From Xanthomonas sp. CFBP 8443 (GTDB lineage: Bacteria > Pseudomonadota > Gammaproteobacteria > Xanthomonadales > Xanthomonadaceae): 64,000 bases of DNA. The notes under the pieces are model-generated. The model made no database searches and was not told where the DNA came from. It was given only the letters and a program-made list of their open reading frames with translations. Shown here piece by piece: positions 55,575-64,000 of this stretch. The stretch spans positions 3,100,001 through 3,164,000 of the forward strand of contig NZ_CP102592.1 in the NCBI RefSeq assembly GCF_025666195.1. Direction: 5' to 3'. Made by a program: the position numbers and the translations under genes. The number at the start of each line of letters is the position of its first letter. Within the stretch, counting starts at the first letter, position 1.

Positions 55575-56618
55575 TCACTTACTGCCATGCAAAGTCCGCT
55601 CCGGGTCAAAATCGATACCGGTGATATAGCGCCGCCCTGCATGCGATTTAATATGGACCACGATATCAATCGTCATCATCAACAAACGCTTGATGACAGA
55701 AAACTCCAGCCCTGAACCCTCCGCCGAGGCCTTGACCATCAACGCAAGCTGATCCCAAGTCTGACCGATGCTGCCCGCATGGCAGCTCGTGATCGACCCT
55801 GGGTGGCCGGACGCGCAATTTCTGATGAAATAGAACGACTCGTCGCCCCGCAACTCTGCCAGGATGATGCGATCTGGCTTCATGCGCAGACAGGCCTCCA
55901 TGCAGCTTTTGGCCGTTACGTTACTCGCACTTTGTCCACCTTTCGAGTAGAGCAAATGCACGGTATTGGGCTGACTGATGAACAGTTCGCGCGCGTCTTC
56001 GATGGTGACCAAGCGCTCTTCGTTGGGAATGTGGTTCACCAACGACTTCATGAACGTGGTCTTGCCGCTGCCGGTCGCGCCAGCGACGACGACGTTCTTC
56101 TTGAACAATACGGCCTTCTTGAAAAACTCCGAGTAATTCCGCTGCCTGCGCAGCTCCAACAGCTCGCGATCCTGTTCGCTGACGCCTGCTTCCTGCTCCA
56201 GGATCTCTTGGAAAAAGCCGTCCTCCTGATACTGCTCCAGCGTCTTGGTGTGCTTGGACGGCAAACGGATCGTGATCGAGACCTTGCCTGCATCGCAAGC
56301 AGGCGGAATGACGAACTGGGCACGTTGCCCGGTCGGAAAGGTCAGCGACACGACTGGATCGGTATCGGTGATGCGCTGCCCCGTATTGCTCTCGTTGACC
56401 ACCGCGGTGCAGAACTGGCGCGCACGATCAAACGTCAGCGAGGGGATATCCAACTTCTGCCAGCCGCGCAGCGTCTCCAGATATAGCTCGCCAGGCCGGT
56501 TGATGCATATTTCCGTCACCTCCGGCGAATTCAGATAATCCAGGATTCCCAGCACCGAGTACTGGTAATCCAGGAAATCCGAAGATATCTGCGCAGTTGG
56601 CGAGTCGTCCAGCGTCAC
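55575..56618 (-). CDS. virB11: VirB11, T4SS traffic ATPase
   Basis: This 347-residue hexameric ATPase has the two-domain layout: an N-terminal domain with VTEICINRPGELYLETLRGW, then a RecA-like domain with Walker A VVAGATGSGKTTFMKSLV, Asp box VTIEDARELF, Walker B region RIILAELRGDESFYFIRNCA and the His box SGHPGSITSCHAGS. It switches the system between pilus assembly and substrate transfer. It follows virB10 by 18 bases. Confidence 0.96.
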   Translation of the reverse strand: MTLDDSPTAQISSDFLDYQYSVLGILDYLNSPEVTEICINRPGELYLETLRGWQKLDIPSLTFDRARQFCTAVVNESNTGQRITDTDPVVSLTFPTGQRAQFVIPPACDAGKVSITIRLPSKHTKTLEQYQEDGFFQEILEQEAGVSEQDRELLELRRQRNYSEFFKKAVLFKKNVVVAGATGSGKTTFMKSLVNHIPNEERLVTIEDARELFISQPNTVHLLYSKGGQSASNVTAKSCMEACLRMKPDRIILAELRGDESFYFIRNCASGHPGSITSCHAGSIGQTWDQLALMVKASAEGSGLEFSVIKRLLMMTIDIVVHIKSHAGRRYITGIDFDPERTLHGSK

Positions 56619-56636
56619 GTAATTATCTCGCTGCTA

Positions 56637-57833
56637 TCAACGGGTAAGTACAGCAGTGAAATCCACGTCTTTTGCGACATAGACGTTGACCACAGTACCC
56701 TGATTGATCGTCACGGTCGCAGGACGGCGCCCCGAGCGCTCCAATGCCTGATCAGCCATGCGCTGCACCGTCCGTGCCGTGTTGCTCTCGAACGGCTGCT
56801 CGGTCACCAATCCGGAGTTGAGGCCAACCGTAGTGGTCTTGGGCCCGTTCTCGGCGGCCGCCCATTTGAACGCATCGCTGAGCATGCTGATCATCAGAGC
56901 AGAAGAGATACGGCTTGCCCAATGCGCGTTGTATTTGCCTGGATGGCCAGCACTGCCGAGGTTGTCAATACCCGGCGCCTCAAGCGATACATCGATACCG
57001 GTCGGCGTGGTGATTCGATCCCAGATGACCTCCATGCGGGGTCCAGTCGGTTCGACCGAATCGTATTTACCCAACAGCTTGGAGCCCTTCGGCAACAGCA
57101 AACGCCTGCCGTTGATGGAGTAGACCGGCTCGGTGATGATGCAGGAGGTGAAACCCGCGAAGTCACTGATGATCCGCGTTTCCAGCACGCACCGGATATA
57201 GGTACCGCGCACCAGCAAACCGTCAGGATTCGCAATCGGCTTCGCCGACGTTTCCTGCTCCTGGCCCGCACCAGGCTGCTGTCCGCCAGGAGGCAGAATG
57301 CCGCCGAACCCCGGCTGGCCGCCGCCCACCTGCGCCGGGTCGTCCTGCATGCCGGCCATGCGCCGCTCGAGCAGCGACGGGCCACGCTCCTGCTGCTCGA
57401 CGGGCGCCGTCCGGATATCGTTGTCGGTCGGCATCGGCGGCAACGGCGGCAGGCTCTCCTGCACCAACGGCACAGGCTCGGCGGGCTGCGTCGGCAACGG
57501 CGCCGCAGTCTGCGGGAGCGCGGGCGCCACCACGGCTTCCTGACGCGGCTTCGGCGGCGGCTCTTTCGTGTCGCTTCCACCAACCAGCCAAAAAATGGCC
57601 ACGATCAGCAGCAACGCGATAGCGCCAAGGAACAGCAACGCCTTCCGGTTGAGCTTTTGCAGCTCGCTGGATCTCAGCACCGGCTCGTTGGCATCGAGAT
57701 CGGGATCCGCCGTTTGCTGTTGCCGGGCAAAGTAAGGATTCTCCTTGCCGACATCTCCGTTTTGCGGAGAACGAGGAGACTGGCCATCGTTGTGACCGTT
57801 GTTTTCGTCAGACGGAGGTATGTTCGAGTTCAC
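56637..57833 (-). CDS. virB10: VirB10, T4SS envelope-spanning core protein
   Basis: This 398-residue protein has a short cytoplasmic N terminus, one membrane segment (about 66-86, LLFLGAIALLLIVAIFWLVG), a Pro-rich periplasmic linker (about 90-200) and the C-terminal TrbI-type beta-barrel domain with the antenna region forming the outer-membrane pore. Typical core motifs are ILPPGGQ near the linker end and LLPKGSKLLGKYDSVEPTGP. Its start overlaps the virB9 stop by 4 bases. Confidence 0.95.
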   Translation of the reverse strand: MNSNIPPSDENNGHNDGQSPRSPQNGDVGKENPYFARQQQTADPDLDANEPVLRSSELQKLNRKALLFLGAIALLLIVAIFWLVGGSDTKEPPPKPRQEAVVAPALPQTAAPLPTQPAEPVPLVQESLPPLPPMPTDNDIRTAPVEQQERGPSLLERRMAGMQDDPAQVGGGQPGFGGILPPGGQQPGAGQEQETSAKPIANPDGLLVRGTYIRCVLETRIISDFAGFTSCIITEPVYSINGRRLLLPKGSKLLGKYDSVEPTGPRMEVIWDRITTPTGIDVSLEAPGIDNLGSAGHPGKYNAHWASRISSALMISMLSDAFKWAAAENGPKTTTVGLNSGLVTEQPFESNTARTVQRMADQALERSGRRPATVTINQGTVVNVYVAKDVDFTAVLTR

Positions 57834-58591
57834 TTTTGCTTATTCCTACGCAAGCCGACAACATTCTTGCCGTGGCGGACAACCAGGAAAGGATAGGTCC
57901 CGTGGACGATCAGGGTATTGCCTTCGACCGTCGTGTTGACCAAGAAATCCTCTTCGTTTTCCTTCTCGCGCGCGAACACGGCCGGAAAATTGCCGGTGGG
58001 AAATCTCGTAAGATCCATCTTGATGTAGGTGAACTTGCCGTCGTCGTACACGCTATTGGGCACGATCCACGTCTGCTTCGAGCGCGTCGAATAGTCGTAG
58101 TCGAAGTAATAGCGCCGATCCTTGGACATCCTGGTATCGATCTGCGACTCGTCCTTCACCTCTTCGCTGGCAGCGGCGAAGCTGGTGTCCTTCGGATAGA
58201 CAAAGGTCACCTTGTACTGGACGCCGGCCTGCTTCGCCTGTTCCAGCCTCTGCCAATCCGTTGCGACGACCTTCAATTCTAAAATATAGGAATGGGTCGC
58301 CGTCCGTATCATCATGTTGGTGTCGACGTCGACGTTCTTCGGCTTCAGATAGAAGACGTTCTCGCGACGGCTCAACTCCCAGCCGGTTGTGAAACCGGTG
58401 CTGTAGTCGAGGATCTTTTCGTTGGGGCTCAATTCGACCTGGGTCGTGATACCGAGGCCGGTACGCACCTGGTAGATCTTGTCCGCTTCGTACTCATATT
58501 GTTGGACAACCTGAGCGGACGCGAGCGGCGCAACCAAAGCCAAGGCGAGCAGCGCCAGATGCGCCGAGCCATTTCTAGTCATGAAACTCAT
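57830..58591 (-). CDS. virB9: VirB9, T4SS outer-membrane core protein
   Basis: This 253-residue periplasmic protein has a signal peptide (LALLALALVAPLASAQ), an N-terminal beta domain with IYQVRTGLGITTQVELSPNE and a C-terminal domain that joins VirB7 and VirB10 in the outer ring (RYYFDYDYSTRSKQTWIVPN, FLVVRHGKNVVGLRR). It overlaps virB8 and virB10 by 4 bases each. Confidence 0.95.
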   Translation of the reverse strand: MSFMTRNGSAHLALLALALVAPLASAQVVQQYEYEADKIYQVRTGLGITTQVELSPNEKILDYSTGFTTGWELSRRENVFYLKPKNVDVDTNMMIRTATHSYILELKVVATDWQRLEQAKQAGVQYKVTFVYPKDTSFAAASEEVKDESQIDTRMSKDRRYYFDYDYSTRSKQTWIVPNSVYDDGKFTYIKMDLTRFPTGNFPAVFAREKENEEDFLVNTTVEGNTLIVHGTYPFLVVRHGKNVVGLRRNKQK

Positions 58592-59616
58592 CTAACGTTC
58601 GCTCCATTTCCATTGTTCTGAGGTGCAGCGTTGGGCGCAGGCGCCATCGGAGCGGGCTGTACGCCCTGGTAAGTGGGCGCCTCCATCGCATTCGTCACCG
58701 GCAACTGCTGCTGAGCAGGGGCTACGCCGTTCACGCCAGGCGTTGCCGGCTGCGCCATCGGCTGACCAGGAAGCTGCCCCTGGACCTGACCGGGTGACTG
58801 ACCCGGCAAGAGTTGTTGGTTCGCGGGCGCAGCTGCAGGCGCAACAGGCGCAGCTGCCGGCGCCTGGAAGGCTGCCGGAGGTGGTGTCGGCGTGCCAACA
58901 TAATCCGTGTCAACCCGATAATCGGTAACCTGGAAGCCGAGCGGGTTCTCCACGCGCAGATCATCGGCCATCGTTAGATTACTGTTATAACGAAATCCAA
59001 GAATTGCAAACTTATTGTCCAGCAGCGTGGTCTGCCCCGTGCTCTTTTCGTAAATGCTGCGCTGGAAGCGAACGTTGGCGCCGGTATATGGCTGACCGTT
59101 GCCACCCTGCAGGGTAATGCTGAGGATATTGACCCGAATGGCCCGTGTCTTGCCATATGTGAAGTATGGGGCGGCAGGATTGTTGGGCGCATGCAACTGA
59201 CGATATTCGTTTGCCACAGGACCATCGGCCAGAGCGAACACCGTTTTCCAATCCCTGAGCCCCATCATCGCGAAATCGTAGGACTCGCGCGAGATGATGA
59301 AGCGCGCCACATTACTCCGGGCCAGCGCTTCGCTCGCAGTGATATTGCGAATATCCGCGGTGTTCTGAAGCCTTGAGACCGACGAATTGCCGGTGTAGGC
59401 ATCGGCCATCACGATGTACGGCACCTTCTCCTTCAACGGCAACATGTAGTAGTAACCGCCACCCAGCAGCAGGCACATGATGATCGCGCCGAACGCGACC
59501 CACCATGCGCGGCGCTCGCTGCGCCGGGCGAGATCCGCAATGCTGACTTCGTAGTTGACAGCCTTTGCGACCGCCTTGTTGACGCTTTCGCTCTCAACTG
59601 GTTTTTTACCGAACAT
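58588..59616 (-). CDS. virB8: VirB8, T4SS inner-membrane assembly factor
   Basis: This 342-residue protein has a cytoplasmic N terminus, one membrane segment (about 38-60, VAFGAIIMCLLLGGGYYYML) and the periplasmic NTF2-like VirB8 domain (about 90-240, with FIISRESYDFAMMGLRDWKT). The C-terminal 100 residues are an unusually long Pro/Gln/Ala-rich tail not needed in the classical VirB8 fold, a feature I associate with the Xanthomonas-type system but cannot prove here. It follows virB7 by 63 bases. Confidence 0.93.
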   Translation of the reverse strand: MFGKKPVESESVNKAVAKAVNYEVSIADLARRSERRAWWVAFGAIIMCLLLGGGYYYMLPLKEKVPYIVMADAYTGNSSVSRLQNTADIRNITASEALARSNVARFIISRESYDFAMMGLRDWKTVFALADGPVANEYRQLHAPNNPAAPYFTYGKTRAIRVNILSITLQGGNGQPYTGANVRFQRSIYEKSTGQTTLLDNKFAILGFRYNSNLTMADDLRVENPLGFQVTDYRVDTDYVGTPTPPPAAFQAPAAAPVAPAAAPANQQLLPGQSPGQVQGQLPGQPMAQPATPGVNGVAPAQQQLPVTNAMEAPTYQGVQPAPMAPAPNAAPQNNGNGANVR

Positions 59617-59679
59617 CAGACTTCACCAAGTTACGTAATGTGGCTGCGGAGACACGCGAACGGCCCCCGTAAAGTAAAG

Positions 59680-60108
59680 TCACTTCGCGCCGCCGTCGGC
59701 GGCCGGCGATGCGGCCCCGCTCAACGAAGAAGACGGCTGCACCAGAATGCGGTTGCCCGCCGCGGAGACAGTGACCCCCTCCTGCGCATAGACCACGCTG
59801 AGCTCGGCGACGGCCTGCTGGATGCTCGTGGTGTTGATCTTCGCTACCGGCGCATAGAGCGTGTAGTCGGACTGGATGCTGTACGCCAGTTCCATGTTCG
59901 AGTCCTTGGCCCAGCGCTCGAGCATCGTCTTCAGGGTGCCGTCCATCGGCACGGCCTGGTACACGTACGAGGAATACAGCGGGATCTCCATCGTCGACTC
60001 GGAGAACCGGTTGACCGGCTTCCACCTGCCGCGGAAATCAGGCGCCGGCGAACTCGCACAGGCGCTCAACAGCGCAACGGTGCTCAGAGTGGCGATCAGC
60101 CGAAACAT
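59680..60108 (-). CDS. virB7: VirB7 lipoprotein with N0-like domain
   Basis: This 142-residue lipoprotein has a signal peptide and lipobox LLSAC (acylated Cys17), and the short VirB9-binding segment FRGRWKPVNRF. An additional globular domain at about 55-130 (DGTLKTMLERWAKDSNMELA, NTTSIQQAVAELSVVYAQEG) follows. Classical VirB7 is about 50 residues; the extra domain matches the secretin-type N0 domain described for X. citri VirB7, where it forms an outer layer of the core complex. This marks the locus as the Xanthomonadales bacterial-killing type. The ATG at 60108 is the one that precedes the signal peptide. Confidence 0.93.
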   Translation of the reverse strand: MFRLIATLSTVALLSACASSPAPDFRGRWKPVNRFSESTMEIPLYSSYVYQAVPMDGTLKTMLERWAKDSNMELAYSIQSDYTLYAPVAKINTTSIQQAVAELSVVYAQEGVTVSAAGNRILVQPSSSLSGAASPAADGGAK

Positions 60109-60436
60109 ATGCGTTCTTTTCACGCGAGCCTCTAAATTGCGGAAACATGTTTTGATGGACGGCCGACACACGGTCGGCAGCCTGAGAACTTCGGGTTTCG
60201 CCACAGGGAGGTCACAGCGCGACGCCGCGCCGACGCGTGCGCTTGGCGACAGCGTCCGGGGCTACGCAAGCCTGGCGCAGGCAAGCGCCCCTGAAGACGA
60301 ACGGCGCCCAGGGACAGGCTTTCAGCACTGAGAAAAACGGAATTTGCCAGAAAACTTTCCATGTCACCCTTGCGTGTGTCGTAAGAACCCACGCCCCCTG
60401 TTCCTATTGCCAATTGTCCAGCACCAGCATCGCGAG
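60109..60436 (-). other. Long virB7 leader region
   Basis: Between the predicted promoter and virB7 lie about 320 bases with no convincing gene. On the minus strand several GGA-containing motifs occur (for example ATAGGAAC, TGGACA, ATGGAA), the type of site bound by CsrA/RsmA. As I recall, CsrA control of this operon's leader has been reported in X. citri; binding here is inferred. Confidence 0.45.
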
Positions 60437-60465
60437 AATGTGCCGCAGCGCAATGCTCACGTCAA
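60437..60465 (-). promoter_or_regulatory. Predicted promoter of the virB operon
   Basis: On the minus strand TTGACG and CACATT are 17 bases apart, a reasonable sigma70 match located between the virD4 stop and virB7. It would give a 5' leader of about 320 bases. The -10 element is weak. Confidence 0.4.
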
Positions 60466-60532
60466 GCGTTTGGTAAAAAAGCGTTCAATCCTGCTTGACC
60501 GCCAATAATTTTGCAAACCACATCACGCTTTT

Positions 60533-62206
60533 TTAAAGCGAGAGCATCGGCACATCGACTTTGGGCAGCAGCCTCGAAGTGAAGTGCCGGTCCTTGTAGT
60601 ACTTGATCTTGTCGCACTTCACAGGATGCGGGATGCCCTCGTACAGGAACACCTCGTGATCGTTCCCCATCGCCTTGAGTTCCTGCGGCAGCATCAGCGC
60701 CCTCCTCTCCTCCGATACGCTGCGGGTCACGTCCTTGCCGCGCGTGACGTTCTGCTTGCGGAAGGTGGTGTAGCCGAGCATCTCCGAGTAGTCGTTGGCA
60801 TCCTGCTGCTCGCGCGGAGCGTACAGGATCTGCAGTGCATGATTGGTGATGATGGTCCGCGACACGTCCTTGCCATAGGTCGCATCCAGCTGCGCCATGC
60901 TCTGGATGATCGGCAGAAGGCGCACATTGTAGCCAGCCATGTATGACACCGCCGAGGCGATGATGTCGACCTTGCCGATCGCGGTGAACTCGTCCATCAG
61001 CAGCAGGCATTGGTACTTCAACGCCGGATTGCTCTTGGGCAGTTCCTTGGTGTTGAGGTTGATGATCTGGCTGAAGAACAGGTTGATGATCAGGCGGCTC
61101 TCGGCCAGCTTGTTGGGCTGGATGCCGATGTAGATGGTCATCTTCTTCTTGCGCAGGTCGGTCAGCAGGAAGTCGTTGTCGCTGGTGGCCGCGTCGAGCA
61201 CCGGGTTGATCCAGGCGTTGAGCGGCTCCTTCAGCGTTCCCAGGATCGAGGCAAAGGTCTCCTCTGCCTGCGACAGCATGTTGGAGAACGCCGACTTGGC
61301 ATTGCTGCTGAGGAAGCGCCGTTCCGACAGCGACTTCAGGTATTTCTTCAGGTCGCTGCCGTCGCCGGAGGACAACCGGTAGATCGCCCCCAGCGTCGGC
61401 GTGCCCAGGCCGCCCGGGAAGCCGATGTTGCGCTCGTCGTCCCAGTTCTCGAACAGGTACAGCGCGAACGCCATGAACGCGTTGCGCGCCTGGCTGACCC
61501 AGAATTTCTGATCGTCCGATCCGTCCGGGTACAGCATCGCGGCGATGCTCATCAGGTCGGAGACGCGGAACGCCGGGTCGTCGGAGACGTAGCTGAGCGG
61601 ATTCCAGCGATGCGTGCGACGGTCCTCGGCGAACGGGTTGAACAGGAAGACCTCCTGCCCCTGGCTGGCGCGCCAGCCGCTGGTGAGATCGAAGTTTTCC
61701 TGCTTGATGTCCAGGACCACCACCGATTCCTGGTATTCGAGCAGGTTCGGGATCACCACGCCGACACCCTTGCCCGAACGGGTGGGCGCGGCCAGGATGA
61801 CGAACTGCTGCCCGCTCAGGCGCACCAGCTTGCCGCGGAACTTGCCGACCACGATGCCGTTGCCGCTCTGCTTGAACAGGCCATGCTTGGCCAGATCGGC
61901 AGCACCGGCGAAACGGGCGTCGCCATGCAGGGCCTGCTTGCGCGGCTTGAACATCAGCACCAGCGTCAACAGACACAGCAGCCCCGGAAAGCCGAAGCCC
62001 AGATAGCCCGCCCACTTGATCTTGCCGACGAACGGCGCGACCTGCGGCAAGGCGATGGCATGCACGTATTCGTAATAGGTGCTCAGCCCGAGCAGGCCCG
62101 TGTCCAGCTTGAGCAGCAGCAGCACCAGATAGCCGGACAGGAAATAGCCGGCGACGGCCGTGAGCGCGACGACAGCCACAGCCGCATAGACCTTACGATT
62201 CGACAA
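60533..62206 (-). CDS. virD4: VirD4, T4SS coupling protein
   Basis: This 557-residue coupling ATPase has two N-terminal membrane segments (about 8-30 and 60-85) and the TraG/VirD4 motor domain with Walker A in LAAPTRSGKGVGVVIPNLLE, Walker B in CLLLMDEFTAIGKVDIIASA, and an all-alpha domain between them. It recruits effector proteins carrying the conserved XVIPCD secretion domain to the channel in Xanthomonas. It lies upstream of virB7 on the same strand with a 424-base gap, so it may have its own promoter. Confidence 0.96.
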   Translation of the reverse strand: MSNRKVYAAVAVVALTAVAGYFLSGYLVLLLLKLDTGLLGLSTYYEYVHAIALPQVAPFVGKIKWAGYLGFGFPGLLCLLTLVLMFKPRKQALHGDARFAGAADLAKHGLFKQSGNGIVVGKFRGKLVRLSGQQFVILAAPTRSGKGVGVVIPNLLEYQESVVVLDIKQENFDLTSGWRASQGQEVFLFNPFAEDRRTHRWNPLSYVSDDPAFRVSDLMSIAAMLYPDGSDDQKFWVSQARNAFMAFALYLFENWDDERNIGFPGGLGTPTLGAIYRLSSGDGSDLKKYLKSLSERRFLSSNAKSAFSNMLSQAEETFASILGTLKEPLNAWINPVLDAATSDNDFLLTDLRKKKMTIYIGIQPNKLAESRLIINLFFSQIINLNTKELPKSNPALKYQCLLLMDEFTAIGKVDIIASAVSYMAGYNVRLLPIIQSMAQLDATYGKDVSRTIITNHALQILYAPREQQDANDYSEMLGYTTFRKQNVTRGKDVTRSVSEERRALMLPQELKAMGNDHEVFLYEGIPHPVKCDKIKYYKDRHFTSRLLPKVDVPMLSL

Positions 62207-62241
62207 GCCCCTATCCTCCCTGATGCACCGTGGCGGCTATT

Positions 62242-62499
62242 CTAGCCTCGGCGCCGGGTACTCGGCTTGCTCTTCGACGGCTTTTTTTCGACGCTGACGC
62301 CGCCGCCGTCCTGCTCGACCAGGTTGTCCATCCAGACCCGCGCCTCGTCCCAGGACATGTCGTGCGAGTCCAGGCGCGCGCCACCCTCGGTGGTCACGGT
62401 ATAGCCGACCACGTTGGCCGGGCTGTATTCGGGTTCACGTGTCAACGCCACGAGCTGGTAGCGTCCTTTGACTTGAATCGTATGATGATATTCCATCAT
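62242..62499 (-). CDS. Conserved-looking small hypothetical protein
   Basis: This 85-residue protein starts MMEYHHTIQVKGRYQLVALT and includes VVGYTVTTEGGARLDSHDMS and WDEARVWMDNLVEQDGGG, with a basic tail ending RRRG. There is no signal peptide or membrane segment, and I do not recognise the family. A GGAGG sequence 8 bases before the ATG at 62499 supports the start over a longer frame. It precedes virD4 by 35 bases on the same strand, so it could be co-transcribed with it. Confidence 0.65.
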   Translation of the reverse strand: MMEYHHTIQVKGRYQLVALTREPEYSPANVVGYTVTTEGGARLDSHDMSWDEARVWMDNLVEQDGGGVSVEKKPSKSKPSTRRRG

Positions 62500-62876
62500 G
62501 CGCACGGCCTCCTCGCCTGATCGTCGCCTGGATGCTAAAGCAAGCCGGGCGCTAGGGCCACCCGCCGCCGGTGTGTGATCGCCCTGCACTGCGTTGGACG
62601 ATGGGCAACAAACAGCCGGCGGCGCCGGCTTGTCGTGTTCCACAATGCATCGTCTGCATGTGGCAGCGGCGGCACAGGGTTTGGACCTATGATCCCTACC
62701 ATGTCAAGGTTGCGGAGATCAACCAAAACAACAACTAATGCACTCGCATGCGACCGACCCCGACCCATTGGAATCAATGGCTTACCAATCCTGCGGGCTC
62801 ACTTTAAGGTCGCCGTTTGCCGCTCATAAGGCAAACACGCGCATGTTTTTAAACGGCATGAATGAAGGGGGGAGCC
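62500..62876. other. Divergent intergenic region, no gene seen
   Basis: These 377 bases separate two divergent genes. A hairpin AGCCGGC-GGC-GCCGGCT stands at 62614-62630, but there is no clean U-run. The right half is AT-richer and should hold the promoter of the membrane protein gene. Confidence 0.5.
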
Positions 62877-64000
62877 ATGTTAGGGATAACAGAGAGAGCC
62901 ACGGCTATGCGTCGCTCCATCACCCCGTTCGAGTTCGCTGCGCTGGCTTATCTGGCTGTGCCCGTCGCCCTCTTCTTCCTCGTCTACGCCAGATTCCGCT
63001 ACGGCCTGCCGCTCGCCGGTCTCGTCGGTTTTTCGCTTTGGCAATGCTGGCGTCTCGTGGATCGCCGCTCATCCTTTTTCCGGCCGGGCTGGGTCGACGC
63101 CCATTTCCTTGGCTGCGCAGCCCTCATCGTGTTCGTCAGCGGCTCCTTCGGCGGCGCCTTCTTCCCGAACAGCGACTGGTTCAAGCACTTCGGGGTGCTC
63201 CGGTTTCTGGTCGACAACGAGTTCCTGACCGGCACAGCGCCTGGCTACGACGGCTCGACGATGCGGTACTACCTGGGCTGGTATGTGGTGCCTGCACTGC
63301 TGACTAAAGCCATCGGGCAGGCATCAATGATGTGGATCCTCGGCACTTGGACAACGGCTGGGCTCTACCTCTTCTTCCGGACGGCCGCCCAGCTATCCGA
63401 CTCGGCGCGCTGGCGCTATGCGCTGCCGGCGGTCTTCCTGGCATTCAGCGGAGCGGACGCCCTGGGCTCGTCGATCACCGAGTTTTCCATTGGCCCGAAG
63501 TGGCATATTGAGTGGTGGGCGGGCTGGGTGCAGTACAGCTCCATGATCACAGATATCTTCTGGGCACCACAGCACGCGCTGAGCGCATGGCTCGGCGCCG
63601 CCCTGGCGCTGCGCCTCAAGGACAATAACGCATCCCTTGTCGCCTTCCCCTTGGCCACTGCGACGATCTTGATGTGGTCACCCTTCTCAGCGATCGGCTT
63701 GGCGCCGTTTTACCTATGGACCATGGCGCGATCGGCTCGATCGCTGCGCCTCGTCGAAATGGTGAGCGCGGCTGGCATGCTAGCGGTGACGGTGATTATC
63801 TTGCTGTACCTGCGCGCGGGCGACGGCGCCACCAGCATGGTGTTCGTGACCGTGCTCGAATCACCATGCCTGAAGCTAGGCCCATGCTATACCGCGCCCA
63901 ACTACCTGAGTTTCCTGGCGATCGAGATCCTGGGCTTCCTGATCATCCTGCACTTCCTGGCACGCGGCCGCAGCGCGTTCTTATGGATCGCGACCGTGAT
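62877..64000 (+). CDS. Polytopic membrane protein, 3' end outside the window
   Basis: The frame runs open to the window edge for at least 374 codons. The protein is strongly hydrophobic with ten or so membrane segments, for example AALAYLAVPVALFFLVYARF and LAIEILGFLIILHFLA. An early loop holds NSDWFKHFGVLRFLVDNEFL, followed by MRYYLGWYVVPALL. The Asp after the first segments and the RYYLGWY pattern recall GT-C type membrane glycosyltransferases or related uncharacterised families, but this is only an impression. The ATG at 62877 has GGGGGGAG just upstream; an in-frame ATG at 62907 is an alternative. Codon use (TTG, CTA, ATT, TCA) is less GC-biased than in neighbouring genes. Confidence 0.75.
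   Translation, partial: MLGITERATAMRRSITPFEFAALAYLAVPVALFFLVYARFRYGLPLAGLVGFSLWQCWRLVDRRSSFFRPGWVDAHFLGCAALIVFVSGSFGGAFFPNSDWFKHFGVLRFLVDNEFLTGTAPGYDGSTMRYYLGWYVVPALLTKAIGQASMMWILGTWTTAGLYLFFRTAAQLSDSARWRYALPAVFLAFSGADALGSSITEFSIGPKWHIEWWAGWVQYSSMITDIFWAPQHALSAWLGAALALRLKDNNASLVAFPLATATILMWSPFSAIGLAPFYLWTMARSARSLRLVEMVSAAGMLAVTVIILLYLRAGDGATSMVFVTVLESPCLKLGPCYTAPNYLSFLAIEILGFLIILHFLARGRSAFLWIATV

Overview
The window is a high-GC gammaproteobacterial chromosome segment that I assign to Xanthomonas. The main reasons are a xanthan-type gum gene cluster flanked by tRNA-Pro, a merR-type gene, ihfA, pheT and pheS; a VirB/VirD4 secretion locus whose VirB7 carries the extra N0-like domain described in Xanthomonas citri; and a maltose/starch TonB-receptor locus. 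From memory of X. citri, gum, pheST, thrS, amylase and vir genes lie in this same order, so the window looks like conserved Xanthomonas backbone. The species cannot be fixed from sequence reading alone. The single acyltransferase gene in the gum cluster suggests a lineage other than the campestris/citri group.

Layout. Positions 1-2.7 kb hold a small secreted protein, tRNA-Phe(GAA), a LEA-type lipoprotein and long stretches without a convincing gene. Positions 2.7-6.6 kb are an AaeXAB-like efflux operon led by a MarR regulator. Then come an acyl-CoA dehydrogenase, an HNH nuclease and dxs (6.7-11.3 kb). Positions 11.4-26.2 kb, minus strand, are the gum cluster in the order gumB, C, D, E, one acyltransferase (F or G), H, I, J, K, L, M, a cupin gene and gumN. 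Most junctions are 4-base or slightly longer overlaps. Together these genes assemble a lipid-linked pentasaccharide repeat (GumD, M, H, K, I), decorate it (acyltransferase, GumL), flip it (GumJ), polymerise it (GumE) and export it (GumC, GumB).

Positions 26.9-35.0 kb, minus strand, are the translation block thrS-infC-rpmI-rplT-pheS-pheT-ihfA-merR followed by tRNA-Pro(GGG). infC appears to start at ATC. Tandem-repeat hairpins are inserted between some of these genes.

Positions 35.5-48.2 kb are a maltodextrin utilisation locus: a LacI-type regulator, an operon of a six-hairpin glycosidase, an MFS transporter and an amylase, a truncated GH97 gene, a TonB-dependent receptor and a GH13 alpha-glucosidase. 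Three copies of a 14-base near-palindrome lie in the same orientation upstream of the three transcription units and are the likely operators of the LacI protein.

Positions 48.4-62.2 kb, minus strand, are a complete type IV secretion locus: virD4, then virB7-8-9-10-11-1-2-3-4-5-6, ending with an AT-rich DUF4189 gene. By family it is the X-T4SS that kills competing bacteria. No effector gene with a recognisable secretion domain was found beside it. The window ends in a small conserved-looking gene and the 5' part of a polytopic membrane protein on the plus strand.
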